From Nostoc desertorum CM1-VF14 (GTDB taxonomy: Bacteria; Cyanobacteriota; Cyanobacteriia; Cyanobacteriales; Nostocaceae): 64,000 nucleotides of DNA. The stretch spans positions 110,768 to 174,767 of the forward strand of contig JAHHHR010000009.1 in NCBI GenBank assembly GCA_019359245.1, in the 5' to 3' direction. The translations under genes and the position numbers were made by a program. Positions 47,501 through 55,131 of this stretch are shown one piece after another (positions within the stretch are counted from its first letter, which is position 1; each line of letters begins with the position of its first letter). A model generated the notes under the pieces. The model made no database searches. It had not been told where the DNA came from and saw nothing but the letters and a program-made list of their open reading frames with translations.

Positions 47501-48535
47501 GGGCGTCCCCGTGTAGATGTCACCTTGCGAATCTCTGGATTTTTCCGAGATGCTTTTCCCAACTTAATTGATTTATTTGATCAAGCAGTATCAGCAGTGG
47601 CAGGCTTGAATGAACCGCCAGAACAAAATCCCCTAGCAGATGCGGTTCGCCAAGAGACTGATTTGTGGACAAGCCAAGGATTAACTTTAGAAGAAGCAAT
47701 AGTGCGATCGCGCTATCGCATCTTTGGTTCTCGTCCAGGTGCTTATGGCGCAGGACTCCAAGGTTTAATCGAATCGCAAAACTGGACAGATGACCAAGAT
47801 TTAGCCCGTGCCTACATTAACTGGAGTTCTTACGCCTACTCTTCGGGAGCAGAAGCAGGGGAGCAGGGAGCGGGGAGCAGAGGAGAGGCAATCACTTCCC
47901 CCTGCCCCCTGCTCCCTGCCCCTCTGCCTGTTAAAAGTGCCCAATCCCCAATCCCCAATATCGAAGCTTTCGAGCAACGCTTGGCGAAAATGCAAGTTGT
48001 CCTGCACAATCAAGATAACCGTGAACACGACCTACTCGATTCTGATGATTATTACCAATTTCAGGGTGGTTTAACAGCTGCGGTGCGTTCTCTACAAGGA
48101 AAAAATCCCCAAACTTATTTTGGTGATAATTCCATACCCGCTCAACCACGAGTCCGCCAACTAAAAGAAGAAATTGCACGGGTGTATCGTTCTCGCGTAG
48201 TTAATCCCAAGTGGATTGCAGGAGCCATGCGTCACGGTTACAAAGGCGCTTTTGAAATGGCGGCGACGGTAGATTTTTTATTCGCTTACGATGCAACAGC
48301 CAAATGTGTAGAAGATTATATGTATCAAGGCATAGTAGAAGCTTACTTGCTCGACCCATCTGTGTCAGAATTTATTCAGGAAAAGAACCCTTATGCTCTG
48401 CGTGATATTGCTGAAAAATTATTAGAAGCACATAAGCGCAATTTGTGGGAGGATGTAAGTATAGGAACATTAGAAGCTTTAAGAAACCTAGTACATCAAG
48501 CTGAAGCAGTTATCGAAGAAAAATCAATGGTGTAG
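44540..48535 (+). CDS. cobN: Cobaltochelatase subunit CobN with repeat-derived insertions
   Basis: This 1331-residue protein is the large subunit of the ATP-dependent chelatase that inserts cobalt into the corrin ring, related to magnesium chelatase ChlH. Conserved stretches include VHVGKHGNLEWLPGKSVALS, VNDPGEGSQAKRRAQAVIID, SGAPTRGRPEVLPTGRNFYS and AMRHGYKGAFEMAATVDFLF. At least four in-frame low-complexity segments are encoded by Nostoc short tandem repeats: residues about 182-231 (45085-45232), 515-542 (46083-46165), 831-846 (47030-47075) and 1102-1142 (47845-47965). They fall between conserved blocks, so the enzyme may remain active with surface loops enlarged. The next gene starts nine bases after the stop. 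Confidence 0.93.
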   Translation: MHRISSTSGGWNQSEGLIFLEQTPAPFVLITAADTDIQTLAAAVPKLPTSFPALRVANLLQLQQQLTIDTYGEQVLELAQVIILRLLGGRSYWSYGLEVVQEIVQRNGRTLIVMPGDDAFDPDLISQSTVSLGIVNQVWQYFSEGGVENFVNALQFISDTCLLTAYNPAPPRSVGRVGLYEWKVGIEGVGDKGTRGQEKLDTHSSTSELDSSTSDTQGFQCPIPNAQSPMPKIGILFYRAHYLAGNTKVIDALCEALIQKNLQPVPVFVSSLREPDVQVELSEFFQPKEAESIAVLLNTTSFSLARLETETPQTELWEKLDVPVLQVILSGGSIEQWESQFQGLSPRDIGMNVALPEVDGRIITRAVSFKAVQTRNPHLETDVVIYEPVSDRIEFVAKLAANWARLRSKPPQKRRIALILANYPNRNGRLANGVGLDTPASCVEILQALRLAGYEVENLPAQGDELIQQLTAGVTNDPEGQEWLPVNQSVSWEDYQKYFASLPPAVQQGISERWEMAQGAGSRGDKFSPLPPAPRPPASIPVPGIQLGNVFVGIQPARGYDNDPSLNYHAPDLEPTHAYLAFYYWVRETFGADAVVHVGKHGNLEWLPGKSVALSSNCYPEVAFGALPHLYPFIVNDPGEGSQAKRRAQAVIIDHLTPPMTRAELYGSLQQLENLIDEYYEADSLDPSRLPVIRDRIHELVIKENLHLDLGIQNETEIFNSESLILNSIGGYLCELKEAQIRDGLHIFGQCPQGRQLRDLIVAIARIPNRHSSGITRAIAQDWGLDFDPLTADLSMPSGEYSIVNGTECRTFGDIVEVLEEHAALLVEQLITSNSSLPTPHSPLSIVLNWIRDRLLPALQQTPQEITHLLHGLDGGYVPSAPSGAPTRGRPEVLPTGRNFYSVDIRAIPTETAWDIGRKAAETLVEYYTQEHGEYPKTLGLSLWGTATMRTGGDDIAEALALLGVQPVWDGAARRVVDFEILPLAILGRPRVDVTLRISGFFRDAFPNLIDLFDQAVSAVAGLNEPPEQNPLADAVRQETDLWTSQGLTLEEAIVRSRYRIFGSRPGAYGAGLQGLIESQNWTDDQDLARAYINWSSYAYSSGAEAGEQGAGSRGEAITSPCPLLPAPLPVKSAQSPIPNIEAFEQRLAKMQVVLHNQDNREHDLLDSDDYYQFQGGLTAAVRSLQGKNPQTYFGDNSIPAQPRVRQLKEEIARVYRSRVVNPKWIAGAMRHGYKGAFEMAATVDFLFAYDATAKCVEDYMYQGIVEAYLLDPSVSEFIQEKNPYALRDIAEKLLEAHKRNLWEDVSIGTLEALRNLVHQAEAVIEEKSMV

Positions 48536-48544
48536 GAAATAAAT

Positions 48545-49693
48545 ATGGAGAATCTTGCGTATTTGCACCTAGCTTTCGCCTACGAAGACAGTACACCCAG
48601 TGAATTGGTCTCCTTCAGTTCTTTGTTTAACAAAGCAGCTGCACCAGACTGGAAACGGCTTTCTGGTAGGGCTTGGAAGTATATGTTGCCCCTTGCTCTG
48701 TCCTTGTCTATTCTTGGCGCTGTTAGCAGCGTCATGGCACTGGAAAAAGGCGATCAAGGCCCTTCTGTCAGAAATTTACAACAAAAGTTGAAAACAGCAG
48801 GTTTTCATCAAGCTCCAGTCACCCAAGTATATGACGTGTCCACAGAAGAATCTGTGCGGCGCTTCCAAAAGGCTGCTGGTTTACCAGTGGATGGCATTGT
48901 TGGAGCAAGAACCCTGCAAAAATTAGAAAGCTGGCAAGCTAAAAAGCCAAGTACTACGACTACACAAGCTAAAAAAGCCACTGTTGTCAGTACACAAGCC
49001 AAAAAGCCCAACACTATTACTAGTTCAGCTAGTTCAGCAACTACCCAGCGCCGTAATTCCAACTATCTTTCTAAGGGGGATGAAGGTGAAAATGTCAGGA
49101 CTTTGCAAGAACGCTTAAGAGTCGCAGGCTTTTATTACGGGAATGCCACAGGAATATTTGGTCCAATTACCGAAGAAGCTGTCAAACGGTTCCAAGATGC
49201 TTATAAATTAAGCGTTGATGGAGTTGTTGGCCCAGCAACATTAAGTAAATTACCCGGAGTTGGCATCGGTGATGGTGAAGAGGCTCCCAAAAAGGAAAAG
49301 GTAGCCAATCGAGATAAACTCCGTGTAGGCGATCGCGGCGAGCCAGTTAGAATTATTCAAGAACAATTGATCCAGGCAGGATATTTAGAGGGAGAGCCAA
49401 ATGGCTACTATGGCCCCTATACTGCTGATGCTGTAAAGAGATTTCAGGCAGCTAACTACTTAACAGCAACTGGCGTTGCTGGCCCAACTACCCGAGCTAA
49501 GTTATACAGCTCAGTAAATACTGCCCCTAAAAGCGAATTTAATACCCTCGAAATCCAAACGCGACTACGGGAGCGGGGTTTTTATAAAGGCAAGCTGAAC
49601 GGTGTAATGGCAGCTGACACCAAAAAAGCGATTAAACAAGCCCAGGAATTCTACGGCATAAGTCTCAAGGATCTTAAGAGCGGACGCTTTTAA
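48545..49693 (+). CDS. Peptidoglycan-binding protein with repeated PG_binding_1 domains
   Basis: This 382-residue exported protein has a membrane helix near residues 46-65 (MLPLALSLSILGAVSSVMA). Three PG_binding_1 domains follow: GDQGPSVRNLQQKLKTAGF, GDEGENVRTLQERLRVAGFY and GDRGEPVRIIQEQLIQAGY, each ending in VDGIVGARTLQKL-like motifs. A fourth, weaker repeat ends the protein (LEIQTRLRERGFYKGKLNGV). A linker with four A-KKP/A-KKA repeats lies between domains 1 and 2. It follows cobN by nine bases and runs toward furA. This is the position of the wall-binding gene whose read-through makes the alpha-furA antisense RNA in Nostoc PCC 7120. Confidence 0.87.
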   Translation: MENLAYLHLAFAYEDSTPSELVSFSSLFNKAAAPDWKRLSGRAWKYMLPLALSLSILGAVSSVMALEKGDQGPSVRNLQQKLKTAGFHQAPVTQVYDVSTEESVRRFQKAAGLPVDGIVGARTLQKLESWQAKKPSTTTTQAKKATVVSTQAKKPNTITSSASSATTQRRNSNYLSKGDEGENVRTLQERLRVAGFYYGNATGIFGPITEEAVKRFQDAYKLSVDGVVGPATLSKLPGVGIGDGEEAPKKEKVANRDKLRVGDRGEPVRIIQEQLIQAGYLEGEPNGYYGPYTADAVKRFQAANYLTATGVAGPTTRAKLYSSVNTAPKSEFNTLEIQTRLRERGFYKGKLNGVMAADTKKAIKQAQEFYGISLKDLKSGRF

Positions 49694-49825
49694 CATCCGC
49701 TTTCGTGTTGTTAGTATCACTTCCCAATTCGTTGCTTGCCTCAAATAACAGTAAATTGCGAACTGCTCAAAATTCCTCTTATTTGGCTAATTTGAGTAGT
49801 TTCGTCTTATTTATCCATCCAAGTG

Positions 49826-50281
49826 CTAAAGCGGCATTAGTGCTCGTTGGCACTTGGGACACACTGCATGGATGGTCATTTGACAGTCAAGCAAATGGAA
49901 ACCTTCTTTTTGAGCAGTTTTAGATCCAATTTTTAAAATTGAGTCATTTTTAAACTCAATAGTTGAGTTGCATCTAACACAAATTAAGTGATGGTGATGA
50001 TGGGGATAGGGCTGGTTGATCTCATAATGCTTATGTCCCTCGCCCAATTCTAGTTCCCGCAAAATTCCCATCCTGGCCATCAACTTCAAAGTCCGATATA
50101 TAGTTGACAGACTGATCCCTTCACCATCAGTTTCTAGTCGCTGATAAAGATCCTCCGCACTCAGATGTTCACCTTGCGGAAGTTCTTGAAAAATGTGTAA
50201 AATTGTTTCGCGCTGGGGAGTTAATCGCCAGCCTCGTTCGTTCAGTTCTGCCTTGAGTGAAGTAGTCGTGTAGACAGTCAT
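49826..50281 (-). CDS. furA: Ferric uptake regulator FurA
   Basis: This 151-residue Fur-family repressor controls iron homeostasis and much else in cyanobacteria. I start at MTVYTTTSLKAELNERGW because this gives exactly 151 residues and places cysteines at 101, 104, 133, 141 and 144, the pattern known for Nostoc FurA. The DNA-binding helix has EGISLSTIYRTLKLMA. The metal sites include the HHHHH run and the two CxxC motifs CVRC and CPKC. The tail-to-tail upstream neighbour on the other strand is the peptidoglycan-binding gene. A possible iron box lies upstream (50354-50373). Confidence 0.95.
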   Translation of the reverse strand: MTVYTTTSLKAELNERGWRLTPQRETILHIFQELPQGEHLSAEDLYQRLETDGEGISLSTIYRTLKLMARMGILRELELGEGHKHYEINQPYPHHHHHLICVRCNSTIEFKNDSILKIGSKTAQKEGFHLLDCQMTIHAVCPKCQRALMPL

Positions 50282-50705
50282 ACTAATATTTCTCAACAAA
50301 GCTCGTTAATTGAGAATATAACAAATCTTGGGAGCAATTTGCAACAATCATTGCCTATTGAGAATTATTACTAAATATTTAAGAACAATTCATCAAATCT
50401 TGATTAAAATTCAACTAATAAGCTGTATTGCATTTAATTTGCATACAGCTAATAGTTAGGATACTTATAACGATTGCATCCCTTGACTTTGAATTTTGAA
50501 TAACTAGATTTTGAATTGTTTAGTTTATCCCCATTTCAAGATATCTAAGCAAAGCCTGGGGAAACTCTTGTAAAATTAAATGCAAATAATTTGCTACAAG
50601 CCTGTAAAAAGCTTTTGACCTGGGAATCAAATCCTTACTTTGTCCGTAGTCATTTGTCAAATATATTTTTCTAATGACAAATGACTAACGACAAATGACA
50701 AATGA
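50282..50705. other. Intergenic region furA-sigC
   Basis: AT-rich. It contains a candidate Fur box (listed) and ATGACAAATGAC-type short repeats at 50670-50710 directly after sigC. No gene recognised. Confidence 0.5.
50354..50373 (-). promoter_or_regulatory. Possible FurA iron box upstream of furA
   Basis: Read on the minus strand, GTAATAATTCTCAATAGGC resembles cyanobacterial iron boxes of the AATAA-TTCTCAATA kind. It lies about 75-90 bases before the furA start, and furA is known to be autoregulated in Nostoc. A second AATTGAGAATATAAC segment at 50309-50324 is similar. Assigned by eye only. Confidence 0.35.
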
Positions 50706-51956
50706 CTAACTTAGAGACTCCAAATAGTCGCGGATGAGGTTGCGACGCTTGGGTTGGCGTAGCTTTTGCAAAGCCTTGGATTCTATTTGTCGGACTCGTT
50801 CCCGTGATAAGTCGAGAGCGCGACCAATTTCTGCTAAAGAGTAAGGATGACCATCTGCCAAACCAAACCGCATCAAAATTACATCACGTTCCCGGCTAGT
50901 CAAATCTGACAGAAGATGATGCAAGTCTCTTTGTAAAGATTCTCGCATTAACATTTCTTCTGGAGTTACACTGTCAGTTTCGAGTAATTCGCCTAACTCA
51001 GTATCTTTATCCTTGCCTACTTTGGTTTCCAAAGAAACGGAGCGAGGAACCCGCAACAAAACTTCTCGGACTTGGGTTGGTGTCATCTCTAACTCAGTTG
51101 CTAAATCTTCTAGAGTAGGAGTGCGACCTTTTTCTTGAGCAATTTTGCGTTGGGCCTTTTTGATTTTGTTTAATTTTTCGGTAATATGGACAGGGAGGCG
51201 GATCGTGCGACTAGAAGTAGCGATCGCCCGTGTAATCCCCTGACGAATCCACCAGTAAGCATAGGTACTGAAGCGGTAACCCTTAGTGGGGTCAAATTTT
51301 TCTACAGCCCGCTCCAAACCTAGTGTGCCTTCTTGGACTAAATCTAACAATTCCAAACCACGATTTTGATACTTCTTAGCAACAGACACAACTAGGCGAA
51401 GATTTGCCTTAATCATATGTTCTTTTGCTTGGAGTCCTTGAGACTGAATTTGCTCCAACTCTTCTACTGTCAACTTAGCAATTTCAGCCCAGCGACGTTT
51501 GCCTTCTGCCAGAGTCGGTCTAAGATCCGAGACTACTATACCAGCAGTGGCAGCCCACCTTTCCAAAGACGGGCGATGTCCTAGTTCTGAGGTTAGACGT
51601 TCTTGAACTTCAATTAACCTTTGATAAGGCGAAATCACTTCATCCCCTTGCTTTGCAGCGTTAGCAAGCACTATCCGCATCCGCAAGTAACGCTGAACTT
51701 TTTGAGCTTCTGAAACTTCTTCATCCCGCCCTAACAAGCGAACCCGACCAATTTCCTGAAGATATAGACGTACTAGGTCGGTACTACGACGGTTAGTATT
51801 AGCAGCAAAGTTAGCATTGTCAGCAGCAGCCATTTCTAGCTCCTGTAGGTCATCTACCGATAACTCACTTTCGTCAACCGTGAGATCCGAGTCCAAAGCC
51901 TGGCGGGACTTTTTGGTATTGTAGGGGGCATCTGCATAAAAAGATGTTGCTGGCAT
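50706..51956 (-). CDS. sigC: Group 2 RNA polymerase sigma factor (SigC-like)
   Basis: This 416-residue sigma70-family protein shows region 1.2 (TDLVRLYLQEIGRVRLL), region 2 (HMIKANLRLVVSVAKKYQNRGLELLDLVQEG and FSTYAYWWIRQGITRAI), region 3 (LPVHITEKLNKIKKAQR) and region 4 (LTSRERDVILMRFGL, LSRERVRQIESKALQKLR). It lacks the long N-terminal region of the housekeeping sigma, so it is group 2. Position next to furA matches sigC in Nostoc PCC 7120 as I recall it. I prefer the ATG at 51956 (MPATSFYADAPYN); an ATG ten codons upstream is open. Confidence 0.88.
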   Translation of the reverse strand: MPATSFYADAPYNTKKSRQALDSDLTVDESELSVDDLQELEMAAADNANFAANTNRRSTDLVRLYLQEIGRVRLLGRDEEVSEAQKVQRYLRMRIVLANAAKQGDEVISPYQRLIEVQERLTSELGHRPSLERWAATAGIVVSDLRPTLAEGKRRWAEIAKLTVEELEQIQSQGLQAKEHMIKANLRLVVSVAKKYQNRGLELLDLVQEGTLGLERAVEKFDPTKGYRFSTYAYWWIRQGITRAIATSSRTIRLPVHITEKLNKIKKAQRKIAQEKGRTPTLEDLATELEMTPTQVREVLLRVPRSVSLETKVGKDKDTELGELLETDSVTPEEMLMRESLQRDLHHLLSDLTSRERDVILMRFGLADGHPYSLAEIGRALDLSRERVRQIESKALQKLRQPKRRNLIRDYLESLS

Positions 51957-52516
51957 AAAGATCGTCTCAATGGCTCCAGGTAACAATAGATTTCGGTCAG
52001 CTTAGATTACGGTCAGCTATTCAACTGTTGCTATTGTTCCCGTGATTTACGATGAACTAACATGGTTGAAGGTTCCATTACAATTTTTTTAGAAAATAAC
52101 TGTAAAGGTTTCATTGGATACAGCATTACTGAACTTAATCGGCTGCTAAACTTTTGATTGAACCAATAGCTATTCAAATCCGCGGCTGGGGTTTCAATAT
52201 TCAAACTACTTAGTTAACATTTCAACCTAGATGGTTTTTAATAGTAACTTTTGCAACACAGTATAAACATCCTTCAGTGAATGTCATCTTTATAATTGGC
52301 ATAGTCACCTTTACATGGCTACAAAAGTAATATCCTGATGATTTACTAATTTTTTCTCAGGATTATTTACGTATAAGTAGAACTAATACATATCGTCTAA
52401 GTTATTAGTATTAACTGCAAAAATTCAATCGATACGGAGAGTGAGTGACATAAATAGTGAGTGACCCGTCCTCTTACGTGTCGGTCTTAAGCTATCAATT
52501 TCAACTTGACAGATTA
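51957..52516. other. Intergenic region sigC-gpsA
   Basis: 560 AT-rich bases. The sigC promoter should lie here. I see no hairpins, RNA or coding sequence that I can support. Confidence 0.4.
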
Positions 52517-53446
52517 CTAGTAGTTGTATTCTGGCTTGATATCTCGCAGCATCAGTTCATCAAGTGCTTGCCGGGGTGTGACTTCACCCTGAAGTAACCG
52601 ATAAACTTGCTCAGTAATTGGAACAGGAATGTTTTGTTGCTTGGCTCGTTGCATTAAAACTTGACAAGTGTTCACTCCTTCAGCAGTTCCTTGTAAATTT
52701 GCGAGAGTTTCTGTTAGTGACTTACCACCAGCTAGCTGGTAGCCGACTTGGTAATTGCGGCTTAAGGGACTATTGCAGGTTGCTAACAAATCTCCTAGAC
52801 CCGATAAACCATAAAATGTTTCCGTCTTTGCACTCCAGTCGTTACCGATGCGAACCATTTCTGTAAGTCCACGGGTCACTAAAGCAGCTTTGGCATTAGT
52901 TCCCAGTTGTAAACCATCGCACACACCAGCTGCGATCGCAATGACATTTTTCAGCGTTCCCCCCAATTCCACGCCCAAGGGATCGGGATTGGTATATACC
53001 CGGAAACGATGAGATGAAAATACTAACTGCACTACTTCCGCAGCCGTGGGAATATTACTGGCTACCACTGTTGCTGCTGGTAACTCTAGTTGAATTTCTT
53101 TAGATAAATTAGGCCCAGAAAGGACAACCACTGCATGGCTAGGAAATACTGTTTGCCAAATTTGTGACGGCGTGCAGGTGGTTTGGGGGTCTAAACCTTT
53201 CGTCGCCGTCACAAAAATTGTTTCTGGAGAAAGGGGGAAAGACTGGACTTGGAAAGCAACATCCCTTACACCAATCATTGAGATAGCAGATACGACTATT
53301 TGGACATCTTTTAAAACTGCTTCTAGAGTTTGGGAACCTTGACGCGACCACACACGCACCCTATGACCATTGGCTGCGGCGAGATTTGCTAGAGATGCAC
53401 CCCAAGCACCTGCACCCAGAATTACTACAGATTTTGGATTATTCAT
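52517..53446 (-). CDS. gpsA: Glycerol-3-phosphate dehydrogenase [NAD(P)+]
   Basis: This 309-residue cytosolic enzyme reduces dihydroxyacetone phosphate to glycerol-3-phosphate for phospholipid synthesis. The N-terminal nucleotide-binding motif is VVILGAGAWGASLANLAAANG. Family landmarks follow: VTATKGLDP, VLSGPNLSKEI, VELGGTLKNVIAIAAG with the catalytic Lys, GLTEMVRIG and GLSGLGDLLATCNSPLSRNYQVG. Length is slightly short of the common 330 but complete. It lies 54 bases downstream of lipA and is probably co-transcribed with it. Confidence 0.95.
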   Translation of the reverse strand: MNNPKSVVILGAGAWGASLANLAAANGHRVRVWSRQGSQTLEAVLKDVQIVVSAISMIGVRDVAFQVQSFPLSPETIFVTATKGLDPQTTCTPSQIWQTVFPSHAVVVLSGPNLSKEIQLELPAATVVASNIPTAAEVVQLVFSSHRFRVYTNPDPLGVELGGTLKNVIAIAAGVCDGLQLGTNAKAALVTRGLTEMVRIGNDWSAKTETFYGLSGLGDLLATCNSPLSRNYQVGYQLAGGKSLTETLANLQGTAEGVNTCQVLMQRAKQQNIPVPITEQVYRLLQGEVTPRQALDELMLRDIKPEYNY

Positions 53447-53500
53447 TAATCAACAGTTTCTCCATCACCCAATCACCCCATCCTCTTAGCAATCTAAAAT

Positions 53501-54379
53501 CTAAAATTGACTGCGGGGATAACGTTCCATTAATTCCCTGACTTGTTCTGCATGATATGAGCTTCTTGTCAAAGGGGAAGAAACAACTTGTAAAAATCCG
53601 ATTTCTTCACCGAATGCCTTCCAAGCAGCAAATTGTTCTGGGTTAATAAATTCATTTACTTGCAAGTGTTTTTGACTAGGTTGGAGGTATTGCCCGATTG
53701 TCAAAATGTCGCAATCTACAGTCCGTAAGTCTTGCATGACTTGGCGAATTTCTACATCAGTTTCACTGAGTCCTACCATGATCCCAGATTTAGTGTATGT
53801 GCTGGGAGAAAGTTGGCGAGAGCGGTGTAATAATTCTAATGTGCGATCGTAGTTTCCTTGAGGACGCACCCGGCGATAGAGGCGTGGAACAGTTTCTGTA
53901 TTGTGGTTTAATACCTCTGGCGCAGCTTGTAGAATTAACTCTAGAGCATTCCAATTACCGCACAAGTCAGGAATTAGTACCTCAATTGTAGTGTTAGGTG
54001 AAACAGTGCGAACCGCATTAATACACTCTATAAACTGAGACGCACCACCATCTGCCAGATCATCTCGGTTTACAGAAGTAATTACCACATGATTAAGTTT
54101 CATGCGGCGAACAGCTTCCGCTAGTCGGGCAGGTTCCGTAGAGTCTAGTGGTTTGGGTTTTTTCTCAAAATCAATATCACAGTAGGGACAAGCGCGTGTA
54201 CAAGCCGGGCCCATAATTAAAAACGTGGCAGTCCCAGCGTTGAAGCATTCACCAATATTCGGACAGGACGCTTCCTCACAAACTGTATTAAGGGCTAAAT
54301 CCCGCAAAATGTCTTTAACGTTACCGATGCGCTCACGCCCAGGTGCTTTTACCCGCAACCAGTCTGGTTTTACAGTCAC
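53501..54379 (-). CDS. lipA: Lipoyl synthase
   Basis: This 292-residue radical-SAM enzyme inserts two sulphurs into octanoyl groups to make lipoate for 2-oxoacid dehydrogenases and the glycine cleavage system. The auxiliary cluster Cys motif is [12 protein letters not shown] and the radical-SAM motif [11 protein letters not shown], both complete. The C-terminal RSSYHAEQV matches the conserved RSSYxA ending. It is co-directional with gpsA, and the tRNA-Pro gene lies 140 bases upstream on the other strand. Confidence 0.96.
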   Translation of the reverse strand: MTVKPDWLRVKAPGRERIGNVKDILRDLALNTVCEEASCPNIGECFNAGTATFLIMGPACTRACPYCDIDFEKKPKPLDSTEPARLAEAVRRMKLNHVVITSVNRDDLADGGASQFIECINAVRTVSPNTTIEVLIPDLCGNWNALELILQAAPEVLNHNTETVPRLYRRVRPQGNYDRTLELLHRSRQLSPSTYTKSGIMVGLSETDVEIRQVMQDLRTVDCDILTIGQYLQPSQKHLQVNEFINPEQFAAWKAFGEEIGFLQVVSSPLTRSSYHAEQVRELMERYPRSQF

Positions 54380-54518
54380 AATCCGCTTTTACCACTAGAG
54401 TTATACAAATTTAATCGTAGCAAGCAAAGCCTTGGATGAAGCGATCATATATAGAAGATGTAATTCTGTCATTTTGCACAGGTTGTGATATTCTTAATTT
54501 ACAATGCCATTTTTGTGA

Positions 54519-54592
54519 CGGGATGTAGCGCAGCTTGGTAGCGCACTTCGTTCGGGACGAAGGGGCCGCTGGTTCGAATCCAGTCATCCCGA
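54519..54592 (+). tRNA. tRNA-Pro (anticodon CGG)
   Basis: A 74-base cloverleaf: acceptor CGGGATG pairs with CATCCCG (54585-54591), followed by discriminator A at 54592. The D arm has GCGCAGCTTGGTAGCGC. The anticodon stem CTTCG/CGAAG encloses loop TTCGGGA with anticodon CGG for proline codon CCG. The T arm has CTGGTTCGAATCCAG. CCA is not encoded. The first transposon base lies five bases after its 3' end, and the sequence from 54541 is the target of the homing spacer described below. Confidence 0.97.
54541..54557 (+). other. Protospacer inside tRNA-Pro matched by the CAST homing spacer
   Basis: The bases GCGCACTTCGTTCGGGA are identical to the first 17 bases of the delocalised spacer at 54782-54798 (minus strand). 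Immediately 5' lies GTA (54538-54540), which fits the GTN PAM of Cas12k. The transposon terminus starts 56 bases after the PAM, within the spacing known for type V-K insertion. Confidence 0.85.
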
Positions 54593-54596
54593 TTGT

Positions 54597-54717
54597 TGTA
54601 CATTCGCAAATTAAATGTCGCAATTCGCAAATTAGTGTCGTTTTTTGCAAATTAGTGTCGCTTTGACTGTTTTTTAGAGTCAATTTAATTATACTGAGTT
54701 TTCGCAAATTAATGTCG
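54597..54717 (+). mobile_element. Left end of a Tn7-like/CAST element
   Basis: The terminus TGTACA at 54597 is followed by a ladder of TnsB-type sites: TTCGCAAATTAAATGTCG (54603-54620), ATTCGCAAATTAGTGTCG (54623-54640) and TTTTGCAAATTAGTGTCG (54643-54660) at exact 20-base spacing, then TTCGCAAATTAATGTCG (54701-54717). This matches the layout of type V-K CAST left ends, which begin TGTACA and carry similar CAAATTA-x-TGTCG sites. The five bases before it are ATTGT. Confidence 0.85.
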
Positions 54718-54781
54718 CGACTGTGATGTGGTGGAGTTGATTCCACTACACTTTTAGAATATGCTAAAAAGTTCAAAATAT

Positions 54782-54821
54782 TCCCGAACGAAGTGCGCCT
54801 TTCAACCCTCCTAATAGAAAC
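54782..54821 (-). CRISPR. Delocalised CRISPR repeat with self-homing spacer
   Basis: On the minus strand a degenerate, shortened repeat GTTTCTATTAGGAGGGTTGAAAG (54821-54799, 23 bases) keeps the 5' GTTTC and 3' GGGTTGAAAG of the array repeats. It is directly followed by a spacer whose first 17 bases equal the tRNA-Pro protospacer at 54541-54557. The match stops at base 18. It lies between the left end and the array, the usual position of the delocalised homing guide in type V-K CASTs. Confidence 0.85.
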
Positions 54822-54852
54822 AAATATCTCACGTAGTAACAACAAAAATTTC

Positions 54853-55020
54853 CTTTCAACCCACCCCTAGCCGGAATGGTGGTTGAAACAGCTGATTTTA
54901 AGGGCAACGCTAATAGTACTATGGCCTTTCAACCCACCCCTAGCCGGGATGGTTGTTGAAACCCGTAGCAGATATAAACTGAGCAGTGGGCGGGGTCAGC
55001 CCTTTCAACCCACCCCTAGC
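54853..55020 (-). CRISPR. Short type V-K-like CRISPR array, truncated
   Basis: Two 37-base repeats (54853-54889 and 54926-54962) and a 19-base partial repeat (55002-55020) are read on the minus strand as GTTTCAACAACCATCC ... GGGGTGGGTTGAAAG. The second repeat agrees with the repeat I remember for the Scytonema CAST. The first differs at three positions. Spacers are 36 bases (54890-54925) and 39 bases (54963-55001). The third repeat is cut at CCTAGC exactly where a TGTACA terminus begins (55021). No cas gene, tracrRNA or leader remains upstream. Confidence 0.88.
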
Positions 55021-55072
55021 TGTACATTCGCAAATTATATGTCGCTGTGGTCAAATAATCTGTCGCTCTACA
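55021..55072. mobile_element. 52-bp composite of CAST left and right termini
   Basis: It begins TGTACATTCGCAAATTA, identical for 17 bases to the left end at 54597. It finishes GTCAAATAATCTGTCGCTC then TACA, nearly identical to the right end at 57929-57950. It therefore joins a left-end tip to the last two right-end sites, as expected from recombination between TnsB sites or an internal deletion. The flanks CTAGC and CGAGC differ at one position. Confidence 0.7.
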
Positions 55073-55131
55073 CGAGCCGCCACGCAACAGATGAAAATGC
55101 TGCCCAGAGTGATTTACTCCCTATTAAGTTA

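Noticed and set aside
46005..48179. Several 60-110-codon frames opposite or alongside cobN
   Set aside because: They are shadows created by the repeat-rich, GC-skewed insertions in cobN and lack start signals.
54411..54845. 144-codon frame on the minus strand across the tRNA-Pro gene (contains MTGFEPAAPSSRTKCATK)
   Set aside because: It is the antisense translation of the tRNA and of the transposon end, a well-known kind of false gene call.
54853..55020. Reading the CRISPR array as an independent defence array
   Set aside because: Only two full repeats remain, the third is cut by a transposon tip, and no cas genes or tracrRNA are present; the CAST context explains it better.
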